Positions 33,364 through 42,227 of a DNA stretch of 64,000 nucleotides are shown piece by piece. The DNA is from Alphaproteobacteria bacterium (GTDB lineage: Bacteria; Pseudomonadota; Alphaproteobacteria; GCA-2731375), in NCBI GenBank assembly GCA_021776235.1, contig JAJFGG010000019.1, positions 1-64,000 of the forward strand, written 5' to 3'. The notes under the pieces were generated by a model. It did no database searches, was not told the DNA's origin, and was given only the letters and a program-made list of their open reading frames with translations. The first letter of the stretch is position 1, and each line of letters begins with the position of its first letter. The position numbers were made by a program, and so were the translations under genes.

Positions 33364-34344
33364 ATGCGGGCGCTGATTTGCCGGGCCTGGGGCGACATTG
33401 AGACGCTGGAATTGGGCGAAATGGCGGCGCCGGAACCGGGGCCAGGGGAAATTCTGCTGGATGTGGTGGCCAGCTCGGCGAATTTCGCCGACAGCATCAT
33501 GGTTGCCGGCAATTATCAGACCAAGCCGGATTTTCCCTTTTCCCCCGGTCTGGAGGCGGCCGGCCGGGTCGCCAAGCTGGGCGCTGGGGTGGAGGGTTTT
33601 CGGCCCGGCGACCGCGTCATGGCGACCCTGGCCCATGGTGGCTTTGCCGAACAGGCCGTTGCGGTGGCCGCGGAAGCCTGGCCCCTGTTCGAGGGCATGA
33701 GCTTCGCGGACGGCGCCGCCTTTACGGTGGCCTATTTGTCCGCCCACCTGGCGATCCGCTGGCAGGGCCGGCTGGAAGCGGGCGAAACCATGCTGGTTTT
33801 AGGCGCGGCGGGGGGCTCCGGCCTGGCGGCGGTGGAAATCGGCAAGGCCATGGGCGCCCGCGTGATCGCCGGGGCCAGCAGTGATGAAAGATTGCTGGCG
33901 GTCCGCAAACATGGCGCCGACGACGTCGTGAACTACGCCACCGAGACCCTGAAAGACCGGGTAATGGCCCTGACCGACGGGCGGGGCGCCGATGTCTGCT
34001 TTGATCCCGTGGGCGGCAAGCTGTTCGATGGCGCGCTTTCGTCCCTGGGCTGGGGCGGCCGCTTTATCCACTTCGGCTTTGTCGGCGGGGTGCCCCAGGT
34101 GCCGGCCAACCGGCTGCTGGTCAAGCATCGTTCAGCCCTGGGGTCGTCGTATCGCTATTTCCGCTGGCATCGGCCCGACCTGGTGCAACGCTCCATGGCC
34201 GAACTGGGCGAATTTTACGGCCAGGGCCATTTACACCCCATCATCAGCCACCGCCTGCCCCTGGAACAGGGGGTGGAAGCCTTGCGCTTGCTGACCGAAC
34301 GGCGCGCCTTTGGCAAGGTGGTGTTGGACATCGCACCGGCATAG
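33364..34344 (+). CDS. NADPH:quinone oxidoreductase-like MDR enzyme
   Basis: A 326-residue zinc-free medium-chain dehydrogenase/reductase. The GroES-like N-terminal half has ANFADSIMVAGNYQTKPDFP and FSPGLEAAG, and the Rossmann half has LGAAGGSGLAAVEIGKAMG. It probably reduces quinones or activated enones with NADPH. The ATG at 33364 has GGGAG seven bases upstream; a longer in-frame extension to 33229 would cross the divergent promoter region. The crotonase at 34366 follows 21 bases later, indicating an operon acting on acyl-CoA or enoyl compounds. It lacks the zinc ligands expected for the Had dehydrogenase of benzoyl-CoA degradation. Confidence 0.88.
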   Translation: MRALICRAWGDIETLELGEMAAPEPGPGEILLDVVASSANFADSIMVAGNYQTKPDFPFSPGLEAAGRVAKLGAGVEGFRPGDRVMATLAHGGFAEQAVAVAAEAWPLFEGMSFADGAAFTVAYLSAHLAIRWQGRLEAGETMLVLGAAGGSGLAAVEIGKAMGARVIAGASSDERLLAVRKHGADDVVNYATETLKDRVMALTDGRGADVCFDPVGGKLFDGALSSLGWGGRFIHFGFVGGVPQVPANRLLVKHRSALGSSYRYFRWHRPDLVQRSMAELGEFYGQGHLHPIISHRLPLEQGVEALRLLTERRAFGKVVLDIAPA

Positions 34345-34365
34345 AACTGAACCAGGAGACGAAAA

Positions 34366-35121
34366 GTGACGCTGCACGTCAAGGAACATAGCCCGCATAT
34401 CGCCATCGTGGTGATGGACAATCAGGCCAAGCGCAATGCGCTCAGCCGTGACGATCTGCGCGAACTGGGCGAGGTTTGGTTGCGCCTGCAGGACGCCCCC
34501 TATCGCTGCCTGATCCTGACCGGTGCCGGCGAGAAATCCTTTTGCGCCGGCGCGGATCTATCGGGCGATCTGTCCGCCGGGCCCGAGTTGTCCGCGATAA
34601 TTTATCAGGGCCTGTTGAAATACGGCGCCTATCGCAAGCCCGTCATCGCCGCCGTGAACGGCGATTGCGCCGGGGGTGGCGTTGAACTGCTGCTCTCAAC
34701 CGATATTCGCGCCGCGGCGCCCGAGGCCCGCTTCGGCCTGCCGGAAGTGCGCTGGGGCGTCTATCCTTTTGGCGGCGCGGCGCTGCGCCTGCGGCAGCAA
34801 ATTGGCCATGTCCAGGCAATGGAGCTGCTATTGACCGGCCAGTTGATCAGCGCGGACGAAGCCGCACGCATAGGCCTGGTGAACCGGGTTCTGCCCCGGG
34901 ACGAACTGATGCCCTGGGCCCTGCGCACGGCCGAGGCCATCGCCGGCAACAGCCCCATGGCGGTGCAGGCGGTCAAGCAGCAGATCAGCGCCACCGACGA
35001 CGCCCTGAACCGGCCCCGCGAGGCAATGGAACAGGACCTGGGCGACCGGGTCCGCGCCAGCCCGGATTTCGCCGAAGGCGTCGCCGCCTTCCAGGAAAAA
35101 CGCCCGGCCAGATACACGTGA
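34366..35121 (+). CDS. Enoyl-CoA hydratase/isomerase family protein
   Basis: A 251-residue crotonase. FCAGADLSGD forms one oxyanion-hole side and DCAGGGVELLL the other; both expected catalytic glutamates are present (E107 and E127 in GLPEVRWG). Hydration of an enoyl-CoA is therefore likely. It starts with GTG at 34366, with AGGAG seven bases upstream. It is coupled with the quinone-oxidoreductase-like gene. A role in processing the ring-reduced product of benzoyl-CoA (a dienoyl-CoA hydratase) is possible by location, about 7 kb from bcrC, but cannot be told from sequence alone. Confidence 0.88.
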   Translation: MTLHVKEHSPHIAIVVMDNQAKRNALSRDDLRELGEVWLRLQDAPYRCLILTGAGEKSFCAGADLSGDLSAGPELSAIIYQGLLKYGAYRKPVIAAVNGDCAGGGVELLLSTDIRAAAPEARFGLPEVRWGVYPFGGAALRLRQQIGHVQAMELLLTGQLISADEAARIGLVNRVLPRDELMPWALRTAEAIAGNSPMAVQAVKQQISATDDALNRPREAMEQDLGDRVRASPDFAEGVAAFQEKRPARYT

Positions 35122-35181
35122 TCTGCACCTGTATTAGGCTATATTTGGGTCCGGCAAACAGCGGAGCAATAGCGCAACGCC

Positions 35182-35694
35182 ATGAAAAAAACAGCCGCGA
35201 CAGACGACTATTGGGCGGCCTTCGTTGCAGCCAATGGCGATGTGGACGGCAATCATACCTATGAGGCCGCGGTATTTGGCGATTCGACCGTCATGGCCAA
35301 CGAACTTCTGGCACTGGTCCTATCGGGGGGAAAGCGTGCCACGGCGTCTTTGCTGCGCGATTATGCGCCCGGCAAAGAGCCTCTGCCCCAGCCGGGCGAT
35401 TTTGTCGTGGTGGTGGATGGCGGCGGCCGGCCACGCTGCATCTGGCGCACCACCGAGGTCGTAGTGAAGCCTCTGATCGATGGTGACGACGCTTTTGCCT
35501 GGGACGAAGGCGAGGGCGACCGAAGCCGCACCTGGTGGCTGTCCGCCCACCGGGCGTATTTTTCAGCCCAGGCGCGGCGCGAGGGCTTTGCCATGAGTGA
35601 CAGCATCGAAACCGTGTTCGAACGCTTTGAAATCGTCTGGCCGCCCGATATTGCGGATTTAATACCAACCACCATTTCCCGACCGCTGAAGTAA
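35182..35694 (+). CDS. ASCH-domain protein
   Basis: A 170-residue protein with an ASCH (PUA-like beta-barrel) domain. The features are GDSTVMANELLALVLSGGKRATASL near the start, PGDFVVVVDGGGRPRCIWRTTEV in the middle and a closing RTWWLSAHRAYF. ASCH proteins bind RNA or hydrolyse acetylated nucleosides, as in the small YqfB amidohydrolase, but this protein is longer, like the YhfF subgroup. It sits upstream of the cupin gene by 20 bases. No functional link to neighbours is visible. Confidence 0.8.
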   Translation: MKKTAATDDYWAAFVAANGDVDGNHTYEAAVFGDSTVMANELLALVLSGGKRATASLLRDYAPGKEPLPQPGDFVVVVDGGGRPRCIWRTTEVVVKPLIDGDDAFAWDEGEGDRSRTWWLSAHRAYFSAQARREGFAMSDSIETVFERFEIVWPPDIADLIPTTISRPLK

Positions 35695-35713
35695 ACAGCA
35701 ATAGGAGTGTCTC

Positions 35714-36247
35714 ATGGGGCGTACGATCCGGCGCGTGGTAACGGGCCACGATGAAAATGGCATGGCGACGGTCATCATGGATGGCACGGCCAAGTGCATA
35801 TTACAGCGGCCCAACCGGCCTGGCGTAACCCTGACAAACCTTTGGCAGGTGGAGCGAACGCCGGCGCCCATGGAAAGCCATGCCGACCCGGTCGAGGGAC
35901 CGTTAATCCTGCAGCCCCCTAAAAATGGCTCGGTGTTTCGTATCGTGCAGTTCGACCCGGAAGACCCCGACCAGCTGGCGACACTTGACGGCAAGGCCGC
36001 ATTCGCCGAGATGGGGGCGGGCGCCAACGTCGTCGAGGGCGCACGCCACCCGTTCATGCATCGCACTGACAGTATCGACTATGCCGTGATCCTGACCGGA
36101 GAAATCTACATGTTGATGGATGAAGACGAATATCTCCTGAAAGCCGGAGATACGGTGGTTCAACAGGGCACAAACCACGCGTGGTCAAATCGTGGAACGG
36201 AATCCTGCCAAATTGCCTTTGTTCTGGTCGACGCCGTGAAGACATAG
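35714..36247 (+). CDS. Cupin-domain protein
   Basis: A 177-residue protein with a single cupin barrel in its C-terminal half. The first motif is degenerate around HPFMHRTDSIDYAVILTGEIYM, and the second reads LLKAGDTVVQQGTNHAW, with a conserved histidine. The N-terminal half (residues 1-90) carries a VTGHDENGMA block seen in alphaproteobacterial cupins annotated as transcriptional or dioxygenase-like. It could bind a metal and small carboxylate. It is downstream of the ASCH gene, with AGGAG in the gap. Confidence 0.8.
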   Translation: MGRTIRRVVTGHDENGMATVIMDGTAKCILQRPNRPGVTLTNLWQVERTPAPMESHADPVEGPLILQPPKNGSVFRIVQFDPEDPDQLATLDGKAAFAEMGAGANVVEGARHPFMHRTDSIDYAVILTGEIYMLMDEDEYLLKAGDTVVQQGTNHAWSNRGTESCQIAFVLVDAVKT

Positions 36248-36399
36248 GCGCCGTTAGGTCCAGCGAAGAAAGCAGCGCTTCATTCCGTACAATTTCCTGC
36301 GTGGATAAAGCGCTGCCGTGCCGTTAAACTCGCCGCGCGCCGTAAGGCGACGAACGACGAATGGCGGCGATCCTTTTCTACGCGAAAGAAGGCAAGACA

Positions 36400-36882
36400 A
36401 TGAGTGAATGCCCCTGCGGTTCCGCGAAGCCGTTTGATGGATGTTGCGGCCCGTATATTGACGGTGCCCCGGCGCCCACCGCCGGAGCCACCATGCGCTC
36501 GCGCTATAGCGCCCACGTGCTGGGAAACACCGACTATCTCGTCGCCACCCTGTCGAAAGATCAGCGCGCCGACTATGACAAGGAAGAGGCGGAACAATCC
36601 TTCGCCGACACCAAATGGCTCGGCCTGGAAATACGTAAGACCGACATGGGCGGCGAGACGGACGAGTCGGGAAGGGTCGAATTCGTCGCCCGCTACCGTA
36701 ACGGCATGCAACAGGTCGCCCACCACGAATTGTCGTTCTTCACCCGCGAGGAAGGCCGCTGGGTCTTCTCCGGCTGTGAGATGAACCCGAAGGCGCCGAC
36801 GGTCAGGGTCCAAAAGGTCGGACGCAACGACCCCTGTACCTGCGGCTCGGGAAAGAAATACAAGAAATGCTGCGGCGCGTAA
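36400..36882 (+). CDS. YchJ-family SEC-C metal-binding protein
   Basis: A 160-residue YchJ-like protein (UPF0225). It has two zinc-binding motifs, one at the N terminus ([15 protein letters not shown]) and a full SEC-C motif at the C terminus ([18 protein letters not shown]). Between them is an NTF2-like alpha/beta domain with [19 protein letters not shown] motifs bind zinc and mediate contacts with SecB or ribosomes in SecA, but the role of YchJ is not established. The ATG at 36400 with AAGG upstream was chosen because it puts the first zinc motif at residue 4, as in relatives. Confidence 0.88.
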   Translation: MSECPCGSAKPFDGCCGPYIDGAPAPTAGATMRSRYSAHVLGNTDYLVATLSKDQRADYDKEEAEQSFADTKWLGLEIRKTDMGGETDESGRVEFVARYRNGMQQVAHHELSFFTREEGRWVFSGCEMNPKAPTVRVQKVGRNDPCTCGSGKKYKKCCGA

Positions 36883-36915
36883 TGGACGGCCCACCAATGG
36901 TATGATTGGACGGGT

Positions 36916-37959
36916 TTACCTTGTCGGGTCGCCGGCGACCTGGATCATGGTCTTGCCGAAATTGCCGCCTTCCAGCATGGCGCGGAAGGCGTCCGGGGTA
37001 TTTTCCAGGCCGGGTCGTATGTCTTCCAGATAGGTCACCTTGCCGTCCTTCAACCAGTCGGCCATTTGCGCCAAAAAGTGATCTTGATGATCGGCGACGA
37101 AATTGCGGACCGCCAGGGGAAAGACACCGCAATTCTGTTTCTCGAACACCGCATGGCCCGTCTCCATCCAGGTCTCTGCCGGGTCGCGGCCGTCTTTATT
37201 GCCATATTGCGAAATCAGGCCACAGCGGGTAATGCGGGAATTCCTGTTCAGATGCTGCAGCACCGCTTCGAAGGTCTTGCCGCCGACGTTTTCGTAGTAA
37301 ATATCGATGCCGTCAGGGCAGGCCGCCGCCAGAGCGCTGGTCAGATCGTCACCAAGGTGCGAGACGCAAGCGTCGAACCCCAGTTCGTCGGTGACAAAGG
37401 CGCATTTCTCTTTGCGGCCCGCAACCCCGACGACGCGACAGCCCAGGATTTTCGCCACTTGACCCACCACCTGGCCGACACCGCCGGAAGCGGCGGAAAC
37501 CACGACGGTTTCACCGGCCTTGGGTTGGCATTGCACGACCAGGCCGGAATAGGCCGTCAGTCCCAGCATGCCGAGGACGCCGACGGCGGTGGAAACAGGC
37601 GCCAACGTTGGATCCAGTTTTCGCGGGAACATATAGGTGAAAACGGAAATTCCCTCGCCGGTCAGGTCATGGCTTTGCCAGCCGTTGGTGTTGAACAGGA
37701 AATCGCCTTCGGCATAGGCGGGCATATTGCTTTTTAACACCTGGCTGACGGTGCGGCCGTGGCAAACGTCGCCGGGTTTTTCCAGACCCTGGCGTCGCCG
37801 GCCCCATTGATAGGGGTCGAGGGATAGATAAATGGTCCGGCTGAGCAATTGCCCCGCGCCGGGATCAGGTAGGGGGCCGTCGCGCCATTCGAAATCGTCG
37901 GCCAGCGGCAGTCCCTCCGGCGGCGTGCGGGCCAACAGCCATTGTTGTCGCATGGTCAT
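36916..37959 (-). CDS. NADP-dependent MDR oxidoreductase (CurA/leukotriene-reductase type)
   Basis: A 347-residue zinc-free MDR enzyme. QQWLLARTPPEGLP is the usual N terminus of this group, SLDPYQWGRRR the substrate-side loop, and SAASGGVGQVVGQVAKILG the NADP-binding motif. Relatives reduce the C=C bond of enones such as curcumin or 15-keto-prostaglandins. A protective role against reactive enones is plausible given the nearby nitroreductase. The ATG at 37959 has GGAG six bases upstream. It is convergent with the SEC-C gene and lies about 80 bases downstream of the marR-like gene. Confidence 0.9.
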   Translation of the reverse strand: MTMRQQWLLARTPPEGLPLADDFEWRDGPLPDPGAGQLLSRTIYLSLDPYQWGRRRQGLEKPGDVCHGRTVSQVLKSNMPAYAEGDFLFNTNGWQSHDLTGEGISVFTYMFPRKLDPTLAPVSTAVGVLGMLGLTAYSGLVVQCQPKAGETVVVSAASGGVGQVVGQVAKILGCRVVGVAGRKEKCAFVTDELGFDACVSHLGDDLTSALAAACPDGIDIYYENVGGKTFEAVLQHLNRNSRITRCGLISQYGNKDGRDPAETWMETGHAVFEKQNCGVFPLAVRNFVADHQDHFLAQMADWLKDGKVTYLEDIRPGLENTPDAFRAMLEGGNFGKTMIQVAGDPTR

Positions 37960-38037
37960 CCCTTGCTCCTTTTTCTATTATTCCCAGCGTCAGGCTGATT
38001 TGTCATGCCAAAGCCCTCCGGGAGGGCTGTATTGCGT

Positions 38038-38487
38038 TCACGATCGGTGGCTGTCCAGGTAGATGCGGATTTTTTCCAGAACCGGCAAGGTGGAATGCAT
38101 CTCCTTGTCAGTGATTTCCCCTGATAGATCGACAAGATACGGTCCGACGCTTGCCACGCAGCGCAGCCGCATTTCCCGCCCGGCCCCGGTAATGGTGACC
38201 AGCTTGCCCCGCCCATCCCGTGGATTAGCCTGGATTTCGACCAGGCCGCGTTTCTCCAGGCGTTGCAGCGTATTGGTCATCGCGCCCTTGGTCACCTGGA
38301 AGGCGCTGGCGAGGCGGGCCGGAGACCAGGCGCCGCCCAGGCGCACCAAATGGCTCAGCACGGTGAATTGAGACACCTTGAGGCCATCGGGCAAAGCGCG
38401 CTCCAAGCGGTTGCGGGCCAGTTGCTCGATGATGCCTATTTCCATGAACAGGCGAAATGCGAGCGGGACTTCGGCCGGTTCCGCCAT
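38038..38487 (-). CDS. MarR-family transcriptional regulator
   Basis: A 149-residue MarR regulator with the winged helix at about 40-110: KVSQFTVLSHLVRLGG, then LASAFQVTKGAMTNTLQRLEKRGL as recognition helices, and NPRDGRGKLVTIT as the wing. The ATG overlaps the nitroreductase stop as TGATG, with AAGGA six bases before it. The two palindromes upstream of the operon (39676-39708) fit MarR dimers, so autorepression with release by an aromatic or reactive ligand is the likely scheme. Confidence 0.9.
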   Translation of the reverse strand: MAEPAEVPLAFRLFMEIGIIEQLARNRLERALPDGLKVSQFTVLSHLVRLGGAWSPARLASAFQVTKGAMTNTLQRLEKRGLVEIQANPRDGRGKLVTITGAGREMRLRCVASVGPYLVDLSGEITDKEMHSTLPVLEKIRIYLDSHRS

Positions 38488-39641
38488 CAACTTTCCTTTA
38501 CGCCTATTCTCGTCATCAACGGCCAACGCGGGGCAGGGCCAACAGCCTCGGCGTAACCCAGGCGCGCCAGCATTTGCACCCTCTCGCCGGGCCGCTTCGT
38601 CAACCTGGCATGGATCGTTTCATAGTACGGTTGCATGGCGGCATACTCCTGCAAAGCCTGGCTCATGGGTTGCATGGCGAGGCCGTCGGCGGTGGCCTGA
38701 AGCGCCACGCGCAGATAGGCGCGGCCGGCCACGATCTGCGCCGTACGGTTGTTGCCGGAGGTCTTGATCCAGACAAAACCCATGGCCGTCATGGCGCCTT
38801 CCTCGATCATGTCGAGGCCAATCTGGTAGGATCGCGAAGACGGATCGGCAAGGCTTTCCCGGCTCAACACACCGGCCAGTTTCAAGGTTTCCAGGAATGC
38901 GCCACCCAAGGCGATGCCATCGGGATTGGCCTCGATCTCGCTGCGTCCAATGCGCATCAGATCGATGCTCTCCTGATAGGCCTCCGCCGTCCGGATCTCG
39001 GCCCACATGGCGTCCCTGGTCAGGGCCCGCAGATCCTGCAAAAGCGCCCCGCCATTGACCGCGCCTATCTGGATATTCTTCGCTGCTCCGGATTGCAAGC
39101 GCCGCACAATGTCATCATCGATGGGCCGTTTCGTGTCATAGGGATTCCGGTTGGTATGGCGTTTCAGGGCCTGGGCAAACAGCGGATCGCCCGCCAGGCC
39201 TTTTTGCGGTTGCAACGACAGGCGGGCAATAGGCTTTCGGTCCAGGCGGTTGTCCGGTTCCCCATCGGGAAAGTAGCTGATATGGGCACGATAGCCCTGC
39301 GCCGCCGCGGCAATCGAGAATAGTTCCAGAAAGCATCCCAGCCCGATCACGATCTGCCGGCTGAAGGGATCGGTTACCGGCAGCAACCGGTCGAGATCGC
39401 AGGTCAACACCGCCTCGGTGTCGCCCTTTAGGTCGATGACCCAGGGCTGCCGGTTATGTGGGTTCGGCGCCAGAATGGCATACGATAGCGCCCGGCGCAT
39501 GGGATCGGGGTAAAGCGATCCCGCCTGTTCCCATGGCACGAGAGCATCTTTCGGAGTGCGGGTGGCAAGAAACGCGGCACCGCCCGCGGCAATGATGACG
39601 CCGGCCGAGCCCGCGATCCGCAAAAACCTGCGCCTGTTCAT
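38487..39641 (-). CDS. Tat-exported nitroreductase-family protein (Acg-like)
   Basis: A 384-residue protein with a twin-arginine signal (NRRRFLRIAG, then a hydrophobic stretch to about 27), so a folded, probably FMN-binding protein would be exported to the periplasm. Two nitroreductase-like halves are visible: SYAILAPNPHNRQPW in the first and RAYLRVALQATADGLAMQPMSQAL in the second. This doubled layout resembles the Acg group, in which FMN may be sequestered. It is transcribed with the MarR gene. Reduction of nitro compounds is not certain for this subgroup. Confidence 0.87.
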   Translation of the reverse strand: MNRRRFLRIAGSAGVIIAAGGAAFLATRTPKDALVPWEQAGSLYPDPMRRALSYAILAPNPHNRQPWVIDLKGDTEAVLTCDLDRLLPVTDPFSRQIVIGLGCFLELFSIAAAAQGYRAHISYFPDGEPDNRLDRKPIARLSLQPQKGLAGDPLFAQALKRHTNRNPYDTKRPIDDDIVRRLQSGAAKNIQIGAVNGGALLQDLRALTRDAMWAEIRTAEAYQESIDLMRIGRSEIEANPDGIALGGAFLETLKLAGVLSRESLADPSSRSYQIGLDMIEEGAMTAMGFVWIKTSGNNRTAQIVAGRAYLRVALQATADGLAMQPMSQALQEYAAMQPYYETIHARLTKRPGERVQMLARLGYAEAVGPAPRWPLMTRIGVKES

Positions 39642-39675
39642 GTCCGGTAACCTCCATTGAAAGCAGCAGATATAG

Positions 39676-39708
39676 TTTAACGTTCAATATATATGATTTA
39701 ACGTTAAA
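39676..39708. promoter_or_regulatory. Double palindromic operator of the nitroreductase-marR operon
   Basis: TTTAACGTTCAA (39676-39687, one mismatch from palindrome) and TTTAACGTTAAA (39697-39708, perfect palindrome) have centres 21 bp apart, so both lie on the same face of the helix. They also form a larger inverted repeat, AGTTTAACGTT/AACGTTAAACT. The region is AT-rich in a GC-rich surround and lies 35-67 bases upstream of the nitroreductase start. It is the likely binding site of the MarR protein. Confidence 0.75.
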
Positions 39709-39765
39709 CTATTCAAGGAAGAATATTCAGCATTGCCGAATACGGACCCGAAACCGCTCTAACGG

Positions 39766-41127
39766 CTAAAAGCCCAAGGCTTGAAACAGCATGCCGAAGG
39801 CCACGCCGAACAGCATCAGCATGGCCAACCGGGAAAGCGCGCGAAGCGACCACAGACGCCGTCCCAGGCCCAGGCAGAATCCGAACCATGACCCTTGGAA
39901 GGATGGGTTCAGGAATATGACAAAGGCGGCGAAAGCGGGGACCGCTGCCAGCGCGAAGCCGATTTCGTAGGACCCGGTGGCGGCCAGAATCAGCCCGTAG
40001 ATCGCCGGGTAAATCATCATCGCGATCGAAGTAAAGGAGAGTACGCCACCAGTGACACCGCCGACCTGCCCTTCCGGCGCGAGGCGCGCGGTTTCCGCCA
40101 GCAGAATGCCGTGCCAGCTTAACGCGGTGATGTTGAACAGAACGGCCACCGCGATAATCCCGTTCAGGCCCCAGGTGAAATCAAACAACGTCATCAACAA
40201 GGCGGCAATGCCACCAAAAAGTCCGATCCCGGCAAGGATCCAGCGGGTCGGGATTATGCTGCCGCCAAGCACGCCCCATAAAATCCGCGCCCAGATTGCG
40301 GTAAACGAAGAAATGGCGAAAGCCGACCCGGCCTCGATCTCGGAATAATTCAGTCCGTCGATCAAATAGAGAATGAAGAAGCCTGAAAACAATGCCTGCA
40401 GGCCGCCAAAGGCAAAGGCCGCGAAAGAAATATCGCGCAGGGCCGGGTTCCGCAGCACCATGGCCAGCGTCGCCCGCATATCGCCAAAACCGATTTTTTG
40501 GCTGGGATCGCGGTCGCGGTCGAAATAGGTGCGCAGCGGTTGTAGCGAAAGCGCCACCACAAAGACGATCAGGGCCGTCATCAAGGCGGCGCCATAAGGG
40601 CCGAGGCGGATAGTCGTCCCGATGCTGGCGCTATAGATGACCAGGCCGAGGAGAAAGGGGATCAACAGCCCGCCGATCAGGCTGCCAACCGGGACACCGG
40701 TTTGCTTGACGGAAAAAATCACCGATACCAGGCGCGGTGGACAAACGCGGGCCAGGATGTGCGAGCTTGCCGGGGTCGAGACCGCCGCTGCACCCAGCAG
40801 AACGGCGCCAAGAGGATAGAGCCAAAGCGTGCCCGACGCGACGACCACCAAACTGCCGCCCATCATCAATAAAGTGATCTGGCTGATGCGTAGCGGACCA
40901 TAGCGCAGAATGAAACTGCCGCAGCCGAGTGCGGCGGTTATCGCCATGACGTTCTGCAAAAACAGATAAAGACCGAGCCAGGCCGGAGAAATGCCAAAAT
41001 CCTCGGCCAGGCGGTTGGCCAGGATGGGCATGACAATCTGGCAAACGTAGGAGAACGCCTGTTGCACCAACATGGAAATCGTGGCGATGGCGAGGATTGT
41101 CCGCGCGCTGAATAGCGACAGGTCCAT
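39766..41127 (-). CDS. MFS transporter
   Basis: A 453-residue major facilitator superfamily permease with about twelve hydrophobic segments. The loop after segment two (GCGSFILRYGPLR) is a degenerate form of the MFS loop motif, and a long charged central loop (RTYFDRDRDPSQKIGFGD) separates the two halves. The ATG at 41127 lies just beyond the HlyD gene end, and an in-frame extension overlaps that gene. With the preceding adaptor it forms an EmrAB-like pair, but it lacks the usual 14-segment EmrB length. The substrate could equally be imported. Confidence 0.86.
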   Translation of the reverse strand: MDLSLFSARTILAIATISMLVQQAFSYVCQIVMPILANRLAEDFGISPAWLGLYLFLQNVMAITAALGCGSFILRYGPLRISQITLLMMGGSLVVVASGTLWLYPLGAVLLGAAAVSTPASSHILARVCPPRLVSVIFSVKQTGVPVGSLIGGLLIPFLLGLVIYSASIGTTIRLGPYGAALMTALIVFVVALSLQPLRTYFDRDRDPSQKIGFGDMRATLAMVLRNPALRDISFAAFAFGGLQALFSGFFILYLIDGLNYSEIEAGSAFAISSFTAIWARILWGVLGGSIIPTRWILAGIGLFGGIAALLMTLFDFTWGLNGIIAVAVLFNITALSWHGILLAETARLAPEGQVGGVTGGVLSFTSIAMMIYPAIYGLILAATGSYEIGFALAAVPAFAAFVIFLNPSFQGSWFGFCLGLGRRLWSLRALSRLAMLMLFGVAFGMLFQALGF

Positions 41128-41141
41128 AGCACCAATTCCGC

Positions 41142-42227
41142 CTAGCGAACCTTGATATTTATGCTGGCGCGCATGCCAGGCCAAATGGCCTTTTCCATTT
41201 TTGGCAGGTCGATCAGGACCGGGACGCGCTGGGCCAGGCGCGGATCCGCTGCCTCCTTGCCGCCATCGGTCATCGAGCCCAGGGTCGCGTCACCAATAGC
41301 ACGGACCTTGCCCTGAAAATATTCGAACGGATAGGCGTCGAATTCGATGGTCACCGGTTGTCCGGACACGACCAGACCAATGTCGCTCTCATCAACCTTG
41401 GCCTCGAGCCATAGCGCATTCGGGTCATGCAGTAAGAAGGCACGATCCGCGTCCTCGACATAAACGCCGGCGTTAACGTAGACCTCGTCAACTATGCCGG
41501 CGATCGGGGCACGGATATGCATCTCCATAAGGCGCTGTTTGGCTTGGCGCAGCTGCACGCTGATCTTGTCGATGGCGCGGTCGATCGCCTCGATACGGGT
41601 TCGATACACAGTCTCCTTTTGCAGGGCGCTGGTCAGTTCCTGGAGTTTATTCTGACTGGCTTGGATCTCGGTCTCGAGGGAACGCAAATTGGACGTAATA
41701 TCAAGCAGGCGATCGGTCGCGTCATCAAGTTGGCGATTGGAAATGGCGCGCCGGGAAGCGAGCTTTTTATTACGATCCACACTGGTCTGGGCAATCGTCA
41801 GCCGGTTATGCCAGATCGCACGCTCGCGGCGCTGCAAACTCACCGCCGCGGTGGCCGTGGCGATCTTGTCGTTCATCTCGCGCTGATAATGGGCAAGTTC
41901 GGCCTCGATCTGATCCCTGGCGGCCCGTTCCCTGGCCGCTTCTGCCTCTAGTGTGGCCACATCCAGCCCCGCGACCGCCGTGTCCATAGAGGCAAGCAGC
42001 GCACCCTTTTCCACCCGGTCACCGCGTCGCACATGCACGGTTTTAACCGTCGCATTCACGCTGGAAGACAGTAGCGTGAAATCCACCTCTACCCGGGCGT
42101 TGGGTTCATCCACATGGCGCCACCAGTGCAGACTTTCGACAACGGCGACGCCGATCAACAGCGCGCCAGCCAAAAAGAGCATTGGCCTTATCCACCAACG
42201 ACGCGCTTTGGGCGTGAAATCCGCCAT
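41142..42227 (-). CDS. HlyD/EmrA-family membrane fusion protein
   Basis: A 361-residue periplasmic adaptor. It has an N-terminal membrane anchor (residues about 14-32), a biotinyl-lipoyl-like half (VDFTLLSSSVNATVKTVHVRRGDRVEKG), a long coiled-coil hairpin (about 90-215, rich in alternating charged and Leu/Ala residues), the second lipoyl half (HIRAPIAGIVDEVYVNAGVYV) and a beta-barrel. It would link an inner-membrane transporter to an outer-membrane channel. The MFS gene starts 14 bases after its stop. No TolC gene is present in the window. Confidence 0.9.
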   Translation of the reverse strand: MADFTPKARRWWIRPMLFLAGALLIGVAVVESLHWWRHVDEPNARVEVDFTLLSSSVNATVKTVHVRRGDRVEKGALLASMDTAVAGLDVATLEAEAARERAARDQIEAELAHYQREMNDKIATATAAVSLQRRERAIWHNRLTIAQTSVDRNKKLASRRAISNRQLDDATDRLLDITSNLRSLETEIQASQNKLQELTSALQKETVYRTRIEAIDRAIDKISVQLRQAKQRLMEMHIRAPIAGIVDEVYVNAGVYVEDADRAFLLHDPNALWLEAKVDESDIGLVVSGQPVTIEFDAYPFEYFQGKVRAIGDATLGSMTDGGKEAADPRLAQRVPVLIDLPKMEKAIWPGMRASINIKVR

